From assembly GCA_001683825.1 (NCBI GenBank), contig LXTR01000059.1, positions 1-64,000 on the forward strand: a stretch of DNA of 64,000 nt. Reading direction: 5' to 3'. Below are positions 9,701 through 18,403 of this stretch, piece after piece (position 1 is the stretch's first letter; every line of letters starts with the position of its first letter). Source of the DNA: Flavobacteriaceae bacterium CP2B. GTDB lineage: Bacteria > Bacteroidota > Bacteroidia > Flavobacteriales > Flavobacteriaceae. The notes below the pieces were generated by a model. The model searched no databases and was not told the origin of the DNA. It worked only from the letters and a program-made list of their open reading frames with translations. Both the position numbers and the translations under genes were made by a program.

Positions 9701-12700
9701 TCTATCATTGTCGATACCACCTTCCAGTTCGAAGTAAGGGATAGCCGCGGCTGTATTACGGAAACCAATGTAGTGACTATTTCGCCACCCGAATCCATTG
9801 CCGGTGCGGCGGTCCCCACAGATACCAGCTGTGGTGACAACAACGGGATCATTACCCTGGTACCGGACACCAATTTCGGGGTGCCTCCCTATGAGTACAG
9901 TGTTGATAGCGGGGCCACCTTTGGCAGCCAGAACGTGTTTTCGGGCTTCGGGCCGGGTACGTATAGCACCTTTATGATACGCGACAGCCGGGGATGTACC
10001 ACGCCGCTGCTTTCTGCGACCATTGCGGGGAGCACTCCCATTGATGCCGATGTTACCACTGTCGATGCCGTGTGTGCGGCCGGAACGGTCGAGGGCGAGA
10101 TCAATGTCAACAGTGTCGCCAACGGAAGCGCGCAATTCACTTATGTGCTGCAGGATATCAGTGGCGCCACCGTGGCCACGGCAGGGCCCACGGCGAGTAG
10201 TACGGCCAACTTTCCAGGGGTGGCACCGGGTACCTATACGGTCATTACCACCGATGCCAATGGGTGCGAGGACCGCGATGTGGTGACCATCACCCAGAAC
10301 CAGATAGACCTCATTCCGGTAGCCACCACCACCCCGCCCGACTGTACCACGGCCTTTACCTATGTGGTAGACATTGTAGGGGGGACGGCCCCTTACCAGA
10401 TCGGGTTGGTGGGCGGCCCGCTTGGACCTCCCAACGTGGATATAGATACGCATGACTTCACAGGCCAAATTGCCTACGGGGTCACCTATTTTGTGGAAGT
10501 GGTAGACGACCTGGGCTGCCGGTATATCGAACAGATCGATCCGATTGCCGGGCCATCGCCCATTGCGGTAAACGCCACGGCAAGTACGGCTTCCTGTACC
10601 CCGGGGGGGAACGGGCAAATTGATTTCCAGGTGACCGGGATCGCCTCGCCTGCCGATATGACGATCACCTTGCAGGATACAGACACCGGGGCCATTGTCA
10701 GCGGCCCGCAGGTACTCACCAATGAGCCCATCCCCTATAACGGGGTGTTTACGGCCTTGCCGCCCGGGAATTACCAGATCCTGGTGAACGACGACAATAC
10801 CAGCTGCGATGCCAGCACCCTGGTTTCGATTACCCAGGACATACCGGCCCTGGTGGTCGATAACAATGAACCTGCCAATTGTAATGTCGGGGCCCTGGTA
10901 ACGGTACGGGGTAACGGGGGGACCCCCGGCTATACCTTCGCTTATGTACCCAACGGCGCCCCGGCGCCAGGGGTATTCAGCGCTCAGACCACCTATGAGA
11001 TAGGAGGCCCCTATCCGGCGGATTATGATTTTTACGTACAGGACAGCAATGGCTGTACCAGTTTTACCACGGTAACGGTTACGTCAGACCCTGGGGTGCC
11101 TATCCCAACGGTGGATGTCATCAACCAATGTACCGCCGTCGCCAACTATACCATCAATGTAACCTCACCCCTGAGTACGGGCTCCGGATTGCCAGATGAG
11201 ACGTTCCAGTACGATATTGGTGGGGGCTTCCAGGACAGCCCCAACTTCCTTGTGCCCAATCCGGGAGACTATACCATCGTTGTCCGCGATGGCTATGGCT
11301 GTACCAACACGGTGGTGGCCAGGGTGTTTGATTTCTTTGCCATTTCGGCCAGCGCCACCTCGGAACCTACCTGTAATGCGGGCGATGGGGTAATTACCGT
11401 TAATACCTCCGGGGGTAGCGGGAATTTCAGGTTTGAGCTCGATGATGGGGTCAACCCCGTTATCGTCCAGGATAACAACCCCACTTTTATCAATGTACAA
11501 CCCGGGAACTATTCCATCCTCGTTACCGACCTGGATTCCAATACGTTTCCATTATGCTCTGACACGGCCTCAGTAGACGTGACCCTGGTGGACACCCCGG
11601 TAATCACGGCTACCCCCAGTGGTGATATTACCTGTAACGGGGCAAACGATGGCTATGTCAGTGTTGAATTACAGCCGGGTACGGACACCGACGCCCCATT
11701 CAGTTATATCCTTTATGACGGGGGCACCAGCACCATCGTGGACGGACCGCAAGGATCGTCCATGTTTGACAACCTGGGGCCGGGAACCTACCAGGTAGAA
11801 GTGGTTTCCGACAGGGGTTGTACGGACCGTTCCGGCAATGTGGTTGTCCAGGAGCCAAGCCCGCTGCTGATCAATACCGTCAATACGGTGTTCAGTTGCA
11901 ACCCTGGCAGCAACCGTTTTAATACGGCTACCATTACGGTGTACACAGACAGCAACGGGGACGGAACCGGGGTCCCTACCGGTACCGCACCCTATACCTT
12001 TAGTATGAACGACGGTACGCCTGCTTTTGACGGTACCAATTTCCAGACCAGCAATACGTTTGAGGTGGTGGACAACGGCAGTACCCAGAATATTATCATT
12101 ACGGCCCGGGACCAAAATGGTTGTGAGATCACCGATACGGTTACCCTGGACCCTCCTTCGGGGCTGACCTTCAGTTTTAATGTGAACCCCATTACCTGTG
12201 ATGCCTCGGGCACCGGTGTGAATCCCGGTACCATTGATATCATTGTAGACCAGGGACCGGGGAATTACGAGGTCGAGATCCTTCCTTTGGGATCGGAACC
12301 CGTACGGAATTCCGGGGGGACCGACCGGGTTACCTGGGATATCAGCACCCCGGGTGATTACATCTTCGCGGTGACCGATATAGGGAATGGCGGATGCAGC
12401 TACCTGACCCCCGTGGTGAATGTTCCCGAATACAACACCATAGAGGCATTGATCGCCGAGGTGAGCCCCGTGACCTGTTATAACGGATCGGACGGGGAGA
12501 TCAGCCTGGTGGTAAACAACTATACCGGGGTCTATAACTACGAGGTATTCTCTAGGGACAATGCCGGGGTAGAGACCAGTACGGGCGTTACCGGAAGCTT
12601 TGACACCACAAGCCCGATAAATACCCCGGAAATTATTTCAGGACTGCCTGCCGGGAACCTGGTGGTGCACATCGAAGCGCTGGACACCCCTTTCTGTGAT

Positions 12701-15070
12701 ACCGTAAGCAACATTGCTACCGTGCGCCAGCCAGACAGGGCCCTTGCCGTGGCCCTGCAGCAAACGGCTGAGGTCACTTGCAACATCCCTGGGCTTGGCG
12801 AGGTATTTGCCACCGGTGATGGTGGTTGGGGAAGCTATGAGTATCAGTTGATCGCCCCGGATGGCAGCACCATTTTGCAGGATTTTCCGGATACCAATGT
12901 CAGCTTCAGTGGTTTGGATGCCGGTACCTATACCGTAAACATCCGGGATGCCCAAGGCTGTATCGCGACCAATACCATTACCCTGAACCTCCCGCTGCCT
13001 ATTTACGCCGATATCCAGATCACGGCGCCCCTGCAGTGCAACAACGACAACAACGGGGCCATACAGGCGTTTAATGTCAGTGGCGGGCAGGGTCCCGGGA
13101 ATTACCTGTACCAATTGAACCGCATTTCGGAAGGCACCAATAGCGGGTTGCAGACCACGCCCGACTTCGCGAACCTTTCTTCCGGGGATTATACCATCAC
13201 TGTATTTGACGGTTGGGGCTGTAGTTTCACCACCGTGGTAATAACGATCACAGACCCCGAAGTCGTCATTGCCGAACTGGTGGAATTGCAACCACCCGGT
13301 TGCGGGGACCTCGGACTGATGGGCCTTACGGTGACCAACCCGGAACCCGGGGTGAGTTATTTCTACAGGAGGGCAGGGACCGCAGATCCGTTCCTGCCGC
13401 TGGACGCTTCAGACCCGCTGGCCACCACGGTACAGATACAGGAAGATATTACGATAGATCCGGGGCCTTTCCAATACGAGGTGCAGAATTCCAACGGTTG
13501 CCCCTTTGAACGATCCAACCAGATTTCACTGGACCCCGCGGCACCCCTGGTGATTGCCCTGGACCTGACCAATGCCACGATCAACTGTGCCGGGGAGGCA
13601 ACAGGGATCATCCGGTCTGAGGCCTTCGGGGGCATTGGCAACTATGTCTATACCCTGTTGAATTCTGATGTGCCTCCGGTGCCCACGGCGGGCAATACGG
13701 TGCGCACGGCGCAGGCCTCCGGAATCTTCCGGGACCTAGGGCCGGGTACCTATTGGGTTTTCGCCCAGAGTGGTGGTTGTACGGCTATTTCCACGCCCAT
13801 TACCATTGTAGACCCTCCGCCATTGGTACTCGATTACCTTGAAGCCGTACCCGTGAGCTGTTTTGGAGATAATGACGGACAACTCATCATAGAAGCCAGT
13901 GGTGGTACCGGGGTTATCCGGTTTTCGATTGCTGACCAGCTGAGTGAATTCTTTGAACCGGACGATCCTATGTTCCCCAACAGGAAGACCTTTACAGACC
14001 TCTCACCCAGAAGCTATGAGATCATCATTCAGGACGACCTGGGGTGTACGATAACACAGACCATTACCATTACCGAACCCATGCAATTGGTGGCGGGGAT
14101 TGGCAACAGCGCGCCTGAGACCTGTATGGGGGATGAGGATGGCAGTGTTACCCTGCAGGTTGTCGGGGGAACGGCCCCTTATGAGTTCGCATTGAATTCC
14201 TCGGATGATGCGGATTTTGCCCCGAACCCTTCCCAGACCTGGAACAACCTCAGGGGCGGGGAGACCTATGTGATCTTTGTACGTGATGCCATGGGTTGCC
14301 AGACCAATGTCCTGGTACCCGTGGGGATAGGGGTCGACCTGCAGCCGGAAGCCAGGGTGGCCTACGGATGCGAAGGTATCTTCCCGACCAGTACTGCGAC
14401 CGTTTCGGTCCAGGATACCAGCCAGTATAGCCAGTTGCTATTTGCCCTGGATCCGGCTGATCCTACCGACGCCATTACATCCCTGGCGGGTACACAGCGA
14501 AGCTGGGGGGATTTGAGCCCGGGAGACCATACCGTGTATATCTACCATGAGAATGGGTGTTCTACCTTTGTGGAATTCCGTGTGGATGCCTATGAACCCC
14601 TTACCCTTGATGCCATGAAAACGGGCATGAACGAGATCACGGCCACAGCCAATGGCGGCTATGGGGAATATGAGTATTTTTTCCAGGACGTCTCCTACGG
14701 TTCAGACAACGTATACTATGTCAACCAGGACAGCAATGTGACGGTGCGTGTAGTGGATGCCATGGGTTGTGAAGCCGTTATGGTATTCCCGTTTGATTTT
14801 ACCGGGATGCTGGAAATCCCCAATTTCTTTACGCCGGACGGGGATAACATGAATGACCTGTGGTATCCCAAAAACCGCGATTTTTTCCCGAATATCGAAG
14901 TGAAGATCTATGACCGCTACGGAAGGGTGGTGGCCGTACTGGACCAAATATCCGGATGGGACGGCACCTATGAAGGCCGGGAGGTACCCACCGGGGATTA
15001 CTGGTATGTGGTTCATGCCAACGACAAGGAGAAACAACAATACGTAGGGCATTTTACCCTGTACAGATAG
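6725..15070 (+). CDS. Giant SprB-repeat surface adhesin with T9SS type B sorting domain
   Basis: 2781 residues. A signal peptide (about 1-28, ending TTATAKS) precedes roughly thirty repeats of about 70-85 residues, each with the SprB-repeat pattern: a Cys near the start, GG(T/S)APYxYSxN, an F-x-x-L-x-PGTY turn, then DxNGC. The last about 87 residues (from LEIPNFFTPDGDNMNDLW) form the gliding-motility-associated type B C-terminal domain, with KIYDRYGRVV and GWDGTYEGREVPTGDYWYVV. Proteins of this kind are exported by the type IX system and mobile on the cell surface of gliding flavobacteria (SprB of Flavobacterium johnsoniae). No PorP/SprF partner is adjacent; one lies about 31 kb away. A weak -7 box (TATTCTTG, 6698-6705) precedes the gene. 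It is GC-rich like the flanking core. Confidence 0.95.
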   Translation: MLSYKSRQLVYAILLISLSVVCTTATAKSSIYELFTAVHGEAVTENNNSPLSEAALAASVETERSDAGAPGSVEAAPMFATIIQGANEQVTCPNDGSTVAKFFLCGTSDVRTITLSQSGATYQWQKLDANRCALSVQADCANTDNTCYDNVGNGPTYNLNSAGEFRVRVDGGQYYYFKSTLNPLNPQLIKEDIICGNPGRVEVTNVPAGYEYSLNNSAGPYQDSPFFNITSAGSYRVWVRLKNVSSSSCLFPSNTVNVQNLNINVDVTAHDILCSGELGSIDVSVSGVPGFYTYRLLKNGVTVDTFGPNSAASYTFSNVSPGTYSVRVETNKCNELVTQDVNNNPIVIGNGISPLAVSTSASDSFGCGAASVDVTIVTSGGTAPYRYSLNGGSTFSAPYNNSAVFTVTSAGTYNILVEDANGCRKTATANVENLPPPVYTINTQDANCGGSNNGQITFNVTNGYGYNLEYSINNGSSYQNGHVFNGLAPGSYDALIRYQQDSFVCTTPASVEVVGTPSTISGTATADSTPSCGNENGGQISISGVSGGTGPYQYSIGAGFSGTTVFTNLGVGTYTPQIRDANGCVESLPPIVFNALNKPTDMAFAISNINCLSSTASVTVAVTNGSAPYTYEIIAPAGSAINNGNNNVFTGLGLGTYTFRVTDSAGCSYNENFAITDISSIAAQAQATRVVTCVGDSDGEGRFLIDGFATTYSYSIDGGPVSTGQSAGMVSLNGLAAGSYVISVTDEDTNCTDTATLVIQEPATAFAISNLNVTPMSCQNGNIGSVTINTTGGWGGNRYTLIQPDSSTRGPKNGNTFSNLSQGGLYQVSVTDANGCTVTDSFTLTPLVAPTLTVNAGASDYCYDNTDAATVAVTAAGGAAPYEYRINNGLWGGSSTFNGLTPGDYTVEVRDTNNCRDDVTVTIAPEISAVATTIQELDCGGPPAQIQVVISNGYPSGGNYDYYEVSINGGPYSATATNITGNSFVYSIPNDGSIIVDTTFQFEVRDSRGCITETNVVTISPPESIAGAAVPTDTSCGDNNGIITLVPDTNFGVPPYEYSVDSGATFGSQNVFSGFGPGTYSTFMIRDSRGCTTPLLSATIAGSTPIDADVTTVDAVCAAGTVEGEINVNSVANGSAQFTYVLQDISGATVATAGPTASSTANFPGVAPGTYTVITTDANGCEDRDVVTITQNQIDLIPVATTTPPDCTTAFTYVVDIVGGTAPYQIGLVGGPLGPPNVDIDTHDFTGQIAYGVTYFVEVVDDLGCRYIEQIDPIAGPSPIAVNATASTASCTPGGNGQIDFQVTGIASPADMTITLQDTDTGAIVSGPQVLTNEPIPYNGVFTALPPGNYQILVNDDNTSCDASTLVSITQDIPALVVDNNEPANCNVGALVTVRGNGGTPGYTFAYVPNGAPAPGVFSAQTTYEIGGPYPADYDFYVQDSNGCTSFTTVTVTSDPGVPIPTVDVINQCTAVANYTINVTSPLSTGSGLPDETFQYDIGGGFQDSPNFLVPNPGDYTIVVRDGYGCTNTVVARVFDFFAISASATSEPTCNAGDGVITVNTSGGSGNFRFELDDGVNPVIVQDNNPTFINVQPGNYSILVTDLDSNTFPLCSDTASVDVTLVDTPVITATPSGDITCNGANDGYVSVELQPGTDTDAPFSYILYDGGTSTIVDGPQGSSMFDNLGPGTYQVEVVSDRGCTDRSGNVVVQEPSPLLINTVNTVFSCNPGSNRFNTATITVYTDSNGDGTGVPTGTAPYTFSMNDGTPAFDGTNFQTSNTFEVVDNGSTQNIIITARDQNGCEITDTVTLDPPSGLTFSFNVNPITCDASGTGVNPGTIDIIVDQGPGNYEVEILPLGSEPVRNSGGTDRVTWDISTPGDYIFAVTDIGNGGCSYLTPVVNVPEYNTIEALIAEVSPVTCYNGSDGEISLVVNNYTGVYNYEVFSRDNAGVETSTGVTGSFDTTSPINTPEIISGLPAGNLVVHIEALDTPFCDTVSNIATVRQPDRALAVALQQTAEVTCNIPGLGEVFATGDGGWGSYEYQLIAPDGSTILQDFPDTNVSFSGLDAGTYTVNIRDAQGCIATNTITLNLPLPIYADIQITAPLQCNNDNNGAIQAFNVSGGQGPGNYLYQLNRISEGTNSGLQTTPDFANLSSGDYTITVFDGWGCSFTTVVITITDPEVVIAELVELQPPGCGDLGLMGLTVTNPEPGVSYFYRRAGTADPFLPLDASDPLATTVQIQEDITIDPGPFQYEVQNSNGCPFERSNQISLDPAAPLVIALDLTNATINCAGEATGIIRSEAFGGIGNYVYTLLNSDVPPVPTAGNTVRTAQASGIFRDLGPGTYWVFAQSGGCTAISTPITIVDPPPLVLDYLEAVPVSCFGDNDGQLIIEASGGTGVIRFSIADQLSEFFEPDDPMFPNRKTFTDLSPRSYEIIIQDDLGCTITQTITITEPMQLVAGIGNSAPETCMGDEDGSVTLQVVGGTAPYEFALNSSDDADFAPNPSQTWNNLRGGETYVIFVRDAMGCQTNVLVPVGIGVDLQPEARVAYGCEGIFPTSTATVSVQDTSQYSQLLFALDPADPTDAITSLAGTQRSWGDLSPGDHTVYIYHENGCSTFVEFRVDAYEPLTLDAMKTGMNEITATANGGYGEYEYFFQDVSYGSDNVYYVNQDSNVTVRVVDAMGCEAVMVFPFDFTGMLEIPNFFTPDGDNMNDLWYPKNRDFFPNIEVKIYDRYGRVVAVLDQISGWDGTYEGREVPTGDYWYVVHANDKEKQQYVGHFTLYR

Positions 15071-15096
15071 CATTGTATTTTGTCTTTAGTTCCTGG

Positions 15097-15125
15097 AAGG
15101 CGCCCGTATCACGGGCGCCTTTTCT
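15097..15125 (+). terminator. Rho-independent terminator of the SprB-repeat gene
   Basis: An 11-bp perfect stem (AAGGCGCCCGT / ACGGGCGCCTT) with a 3-nt loop, followed by a short T run, 26 nt after the adhesin stop. Confidence 0.9.
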
Positions 15126-15166
15126 TGTCCTATAACCGGGGCGGCAGCCTGCGTTACCTGCATTGA

Positions 15167-15406
15167 TTTTTTGAGATAGAGAAGGCCATTGAGAACCAAG
15201 TGTCGAAATACATCGAAAGGTACGGCCTGGCACCTGTTTTTAAAGCGGCGCTGCACAGTGGTTCTGTGGTGGTGGGTGAAATGGGTGTGGTGAAGCGCGA
15301 AATTGTTTATTCCGGGGATATACTCAATACCACGGCCCGTATCCTGGAGCAGTGTAAGTATTACAAACAGCACCTTATTATTTCCCAGGAGGTCCTTAGG
15401 ATTTAA
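15167..15406 (+). pseudogene. Relic of a class III adenylate/guanylate cyclase catalytic domain
   Basis: 79 codons with no proper start: an in-frame stop (15164-15166) lies directly upstream. The residues read FFEIEKAIENQVSKYIERYG, then VFKAALHSGSVVVGEMGVVKREIVYSGDILNTTARIL and an ending near EVLRI. This matches the C-terminal part of a class III nucleotide cyclase as found in Bacteroidota membrane cyclases. The N-terminal membrane region and the metal-binding half of the catalytic domain are missing. The fragment sits between the terminator of the adhesin and a cytochrome gene, so it looks like what is left after a deletion. It cannot be catalytic. Confidence 0.75.
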
Positions 15407-15929
15407 GAACCGGGCCTTTATGCGCAGTTTTCCATCAGGCCATTGGGAAATCTTACCCTACGGGGGAAAAGGCACCTCATCCAGTTATTCGGATTGGTGA
15501 AAACCCGGGGAAACGGCCTCTTGAATCCGTCGGGAGGCGTTGATAAACAAAGTGTTAGCGTAGCGCAAAAAACACAATAGTCCTCCCGTCATATCCCTTT
15601 TTTATGTATTTTTATTATGGGTAAACTCAAGGCCCAATTACATAGTAGACGGTTCGCATTTCCCGTGGTCAGAAGCTGGGAAATGGAGTTGCTTCAAGCG
15701 GTCAGGCTGGAGGTAGGGTTCAAGCCTTATAAAGGCCCTTTCCAGGTTGATTTTCATAGGGTTTTTCAGTGCAGTAACCTTTTTTAAATTTTCTTGCAAC
15801 AAATAGTATAGGGAAGCGTCTATTAGTGTCCTGAAGGGAAACTACGGTATGTTGTTCCCTTTTAGCCGTACCGGCCTTTGCGGAGAAACGAGGCCACCAC
15901 ACTAACAACCTAATTAATTTTTCGACTGT
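15407..15929. other. 523-nt intergenic stretch; one weak 56-codon reading frame
   Basis: No recognised gene. An ATG at 15617 opens a 56-codon plus-strand frame (MGKLKAQLHSRRF... to a stop at 15787) with no homology I recognise and no evident promoter. The stretch follows the cyclase relic and may be decayed sequence. Confidence 0.4.
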
Positions 15930-16511
15930 ATGGAAAAAAGTGTTTTGTTGCCCCTGTTGGCGGCGATGATACTGGGCGCCTGCAATGGCCCCAAAGAAAA
16001 ACCGGCGCATGAACTTGCCGCACTTCCCGCCAAGGCGGTTACGGTGTCTGTGCAGCGGGGCGATTACCTGGTGAATACTATTGGCTGTGCCGATTGCCAT
16101 TCGCCTAAAATCATGACCGAGCACGGCCCGGAGCCGGATCCGGGCCGTGGTTTGTCGGGCCACCCCGCTGGTGCCGAACTATCCCCTGTGTTTGATGGGC
16201 CTTTTGAGGGACACATCGTGATGAACATGGACGGTACCGCATTTAAGGGACCCTGGGGCACCTCGTTCTCCGCTAACCTTACCCCCCATGAAACGGGAAT
16301 AGGTACCTGGACGGAAGAGCAGTTCATCAGGGCCATCCGTAAGGGTAAATACAAGGGGTTGGAAGGCAGTCGCGACCTCCTGCCGATCATGCCCTGGAAC
16401 TTTTACAAGAACCTGAACGATGCCGACCTGAAGTCGATATTTGCCTACCTGAAAACCCTGAAACCGGTAGACAACGTGGTACGTCCCCCTATGCCACCCG
16501 CCGGGGCGTGA
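15930..16511 (+). CDS. Monoheme cytochrome c lipoprotein
   Basis: 193 residues. MEKSVLLPLLAAMILGACNG is a lipoprotein signal with Cys at about 18. One heme site, CADCH, at about residue 51 follows RGDYLVNTIG. Later stretches ANLTPHETGIGTWTEEQFIRAIRKGKY, LLPIMPWNFYKNLNDADLKSIFAYLKTLKPV are typical of the membrane-bound cytochrome c family that serves periplasmic dehydrogenases (diheme c-553-like proteins, here with one site). The Met of LLPIMPW is the likely distal ligand. It is monocistronic, with a hairpin terminator behind it. Its redox partner is not evident; the convergent cytochrome cluster is a neighbour but not the same transcript. Confidence 0.88.
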   Translation: MEKSVLLPLLAAMILGACNGPKEKPAHELAALPAKAVTVSVQRGDYLVNTIGCADCHSPKIMTEHGPEPDPGRGLSGHPAGAELSPVFDGPFEGHIVMNMDGTAFKGPWGTSFSANLTPHETGIGTWTEEQFIRAIRKGKYKGLEGSRDLLPIMPWNFYKNLNDADLKSIFAYLKTLKPVDNVVRPPMPPAGA

Positions 16512-16531
16512 CAGGGGCAGACCGTATGTAA

Positions 16532-16575
16532 AAAACCCTTCCCCGGGCCTAGGAAAAAGGCTGGAGAAGGGTTTT
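16532..16575. terminator. Terminator hairpin after the cytochrome lipoprotein
   Basis: The arms AAAACCCTTC and GAAGGGTTTT are perfect complements, enclosing a 24-nt partly paired loop. The A-rich and T-rich ends allow use on both strands, between this gene and the convergent minus-strand cluster. Confidence 0.7.
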
Positions 16576-16648
16576 GCGTGTTCACTGTTTGGAAATTTGC
16601 CACATAGCGTCACCGTAACGGGTTTTGTAGCCATCCACCTGGGTTTAA

Positions 16649-17044
16649 TTACTGAATTCCATGGATGGCCTCTACCATATCTTCCCTGATTAGTTTTGTG
16701 ACCAGGTACAAAGTATCGAAAACCTCCTGCCGTTCTTTGCCTTTGAAATTGGTTTTAAGGAGCGATTCTTTGTAATAATAGGTTTCGCCCGGGGATACCG
16801 GTTGTTTCCTAACGGATATCCAAAATTCCTTATTTCCTTCTAAAACCTTTAGATACAGGTATTTATTTGTTGGATATACATCCTTCACGACCACTTTATG
16901 CAGGTCATTACTTAGGCCCTCAAGGGAAATTTGCGCCAGGGGCGCCTGGTAGGGAAAAGTTTCCGATTCCTTGGGCCCCGTTTGACAGGATACGCCCAGG
17001 AGGGTCATTAGGAGGATTGTGAGGTAATAGGTGTTGGCCTTCAT
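16649..17044 (-). CDS. Small lipoprotein with NrfJ-like OB-fold pattern
   Basis: 131 residues. The signal MKANTYYLTILLMTLLGVSC ends in a lipobox Cys at residue 20. The mature part has KVVVKDVYPTNKYLYLKVLEG-type strands, then KEFWISVRKQPVSPGETYYY and LKTNFKGKERQEVFDTLYLVTKL. This resembles small periplasmic proteins next to nitrite/nitrate-type cytochromes (NrfJ-like; "K-E-(F/Y)-W-I-(A/S)" followed by "F-x-S/K-K-x-x-x-x-x-F-D"). The function of that family is not settled. It is the last gene of the cytochrome cluster, 49 nt after the hemA stop. The family assignment is from memory of the motif and moderately sure. Confidence 0.75.
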   Translation of the reverse strand: MKANTYYLTILLMTLLGVSCQTGPKESETFPYQAPLAQISLEGLSNDLHKVVVKDVYPTNKYLYLKVLEGNKEFWISVRKQPVSPGETYYYKESLLKTNFKGKERQEVFDTLYLVTKLIREDMVEAIHGIQ

Positions 17045-17093
17045 ATGGATATAAGGGGTTTAAAGGCACTGGTATGGCCCAGAGCGAATTGCC

Positions 17094-18308
17094 TTATTTG
17101 TTTACGGCATGTTCCTTTATATAACCATCCAGGACATCTGCCGGCTTTTCTATATGGGGTTGTTTAATCAGTTTGCGCATGACACGGTCTGTCACTGTGG
17201 CGATTGCTTCCTCGTCATAGGGTTCGCTTTTGGAAGCCAGATATTGCGTCACCTTCTTGTTCAGGACAATTTTATATCCGGCGAGGAGGGCACGAAAGGG
17301 GGCTTCCCGGTACCAGTGTGCATAGGCCGTTAATTCTTCTTCGATAATCCTTTGTACACTACTGATGGCCGAAACCCGCTTGTCTTTTGTTTCTTCCAAT
17401 TCGGCAGCAATGGCATCCAGGTCAAAGAACGTAATATTTTGGTCCTTGGCCAGTGAACGGTCTATATTCCCGGGCAGGGCCAGGTCTATCAGCAACCTTT
17501 TTTTACCGGTCGGCGCGATGTTTTTAATCAGATGGTGGCAGTTGCCAGCTGCGCTTATGATCACATCAAAGTCCTCAAAGGCGTTCTCCTTCACCTTTTC
17601 CCACTCATAGACCTGACACCCGTATTTGCTTCCCAGGGCTACGGCCTTTTCACGGGTCCTGTTGCTCAGGTAAAGGTTCTTGAAATTAAATTTGGCATTG
17701 TATTTTAAAAGTTGCCTTACGATATCCCCGGTCCCGATCAGGAGGATCTTTTTAGGGGTTGGGTCCCCGGTAAAGGTTTCGCTCACTACTTTCAGGGATT
17801 TATAGGCCGTTGAGGTGGTACCGTCCCGGAATTGGGTCTCATTGCTGATCCGTTTATGGGTCTTAAAGACGGTCTGCATGGCCCGCTCCAGCAGGGAACC
17901 CTGTAGTTTCAGTTCCATACTAAACTGGAAGGCTTTTTTGATCTGGCATACTATTTCGGCATCGCCCATCACCTGGGACGCCAGGCCGGAAGATACATTC
18001 AGCAGGTGGAGGACGGTGGGTTCCGTTTTATCGCTCATTTGGAAGTGCTTCCTCGCATCACTGCCCGAAGCAGGTTTCAGGTCAACAAAGAAGTCCCTAA
18101 GGTCTTTTGCCGCGGTGGTGTCCGATTCAAAATAAAGTTCCGTACGGTTGCAGGTAACCAGCAATAGCAGCCCGCGGATATCCTGGTATGTTTGGCGTAT
18201 TTGCGATATGAGTTGCCTTTTTTCCGAATCGGGGATAAAGAACCGCTCACGTTGTGCAACGGAAGCGGTTTCGTGAGAAATACTGATATAGCGCACTGTT
18301 GTATTCAT
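17094..18308 (-). CDS. hemA: Glutamyl-tRNA reductase
   Basis: 404 residues, near the usual 400-430. It reduces Glu-tRNA(Glu) to glutamate-1-semialdehyde, the first committed step of tetrapyrrole synthesis by the C5 route. The start MNTTVRYISISHETASVAQRE is typical. LLLVTCNRTELYFE carries the catalytic Cys; the NADPH-binding fold follows (KKILLIGTGDIVRQLLKYN, LYLSNRTREKA, DVIISAAGN), then the C-terminal dimerisation helices (DKRVSAISSVQRIIEEEL). It lies inside the minus-strand cytochrome cluster, after a 95-nt gap that contains its own palindrome and -7-like box. In many flavobacteria hemA sits with other hem genes, so this may be a second, respiration-linked copy; the rest of the genome would decide. 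Confidence 0.95.
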   Translation of the reverse strand: MNTTVRYISISHETASVAQRERFFIPDSEKRQLISQIRQTYQDIRGLLLLVTCNRTELYFESDTTAAKDLRDFFVDLKPASGSDARKHFQMSDKTEPTVLHLLNVSSGLASQVMGDAEIVCQIKKAFQFSMELKLQGSLLERAMQTVFKTHKRISNETQFRDGTTSTAYKSLKVVSETFTGDPTPKKILLIGTGDIVRQLLKYNAKFNFKNLYLSNRTREKAVALGSKYGCQVYEWEKVKENAFEDFDVIISAAGNCHHLIKNIAPTGKKRLLIDLALPGNIDRSLAKDQNITFFDLDAIAAELEETKDKRVSAISSVQRIIEEELTAYAHWYREAPFRALLAGYKIVLNKKVTQYLASKSEPYDEEAIATVTDRVMRKLIKQPHIEKPADVLDGYIKEHAVNK

Positions 18309-18319
18309 TTTCGTTGGTT

Positions 18320-18363
18320 CAAATTAAACAAACGTCTGAACGGCTACCAATGATGAATATCAT
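18320..18363 (-). promoter_or_regulatory. Promoter and CRP/FNR-type palindrome ahead of hemA
   Basis: A palindrome ATGAT-N4-ATCAT lies at 18350-18363. On the minus strand it is followed after exactly 22 nt by TTAATTTG (18320-18327), which matches five of the six defined positions of TAnnTTTG. The hemA ATG is 11 nt further on, which implies a very short leader. The same palindrome and the same 22-nt spacing occur ahead of the hexaheme cytochrome gene (24723-24768). Confidence 0.6.
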
Positions 18364-18403
18364 AAAGTAATGCCTGGGGCCGGGTTAAATGGGCAAAGGG
18401 CAT

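Noticed and set aside
6779-14000. Very long minus-strand frames opposite the SprB-repeat gene
   Set aside because: They are mirror frames of a GC-rich repetitive coding sequence; no signal peptide, domain or promoter supports them.
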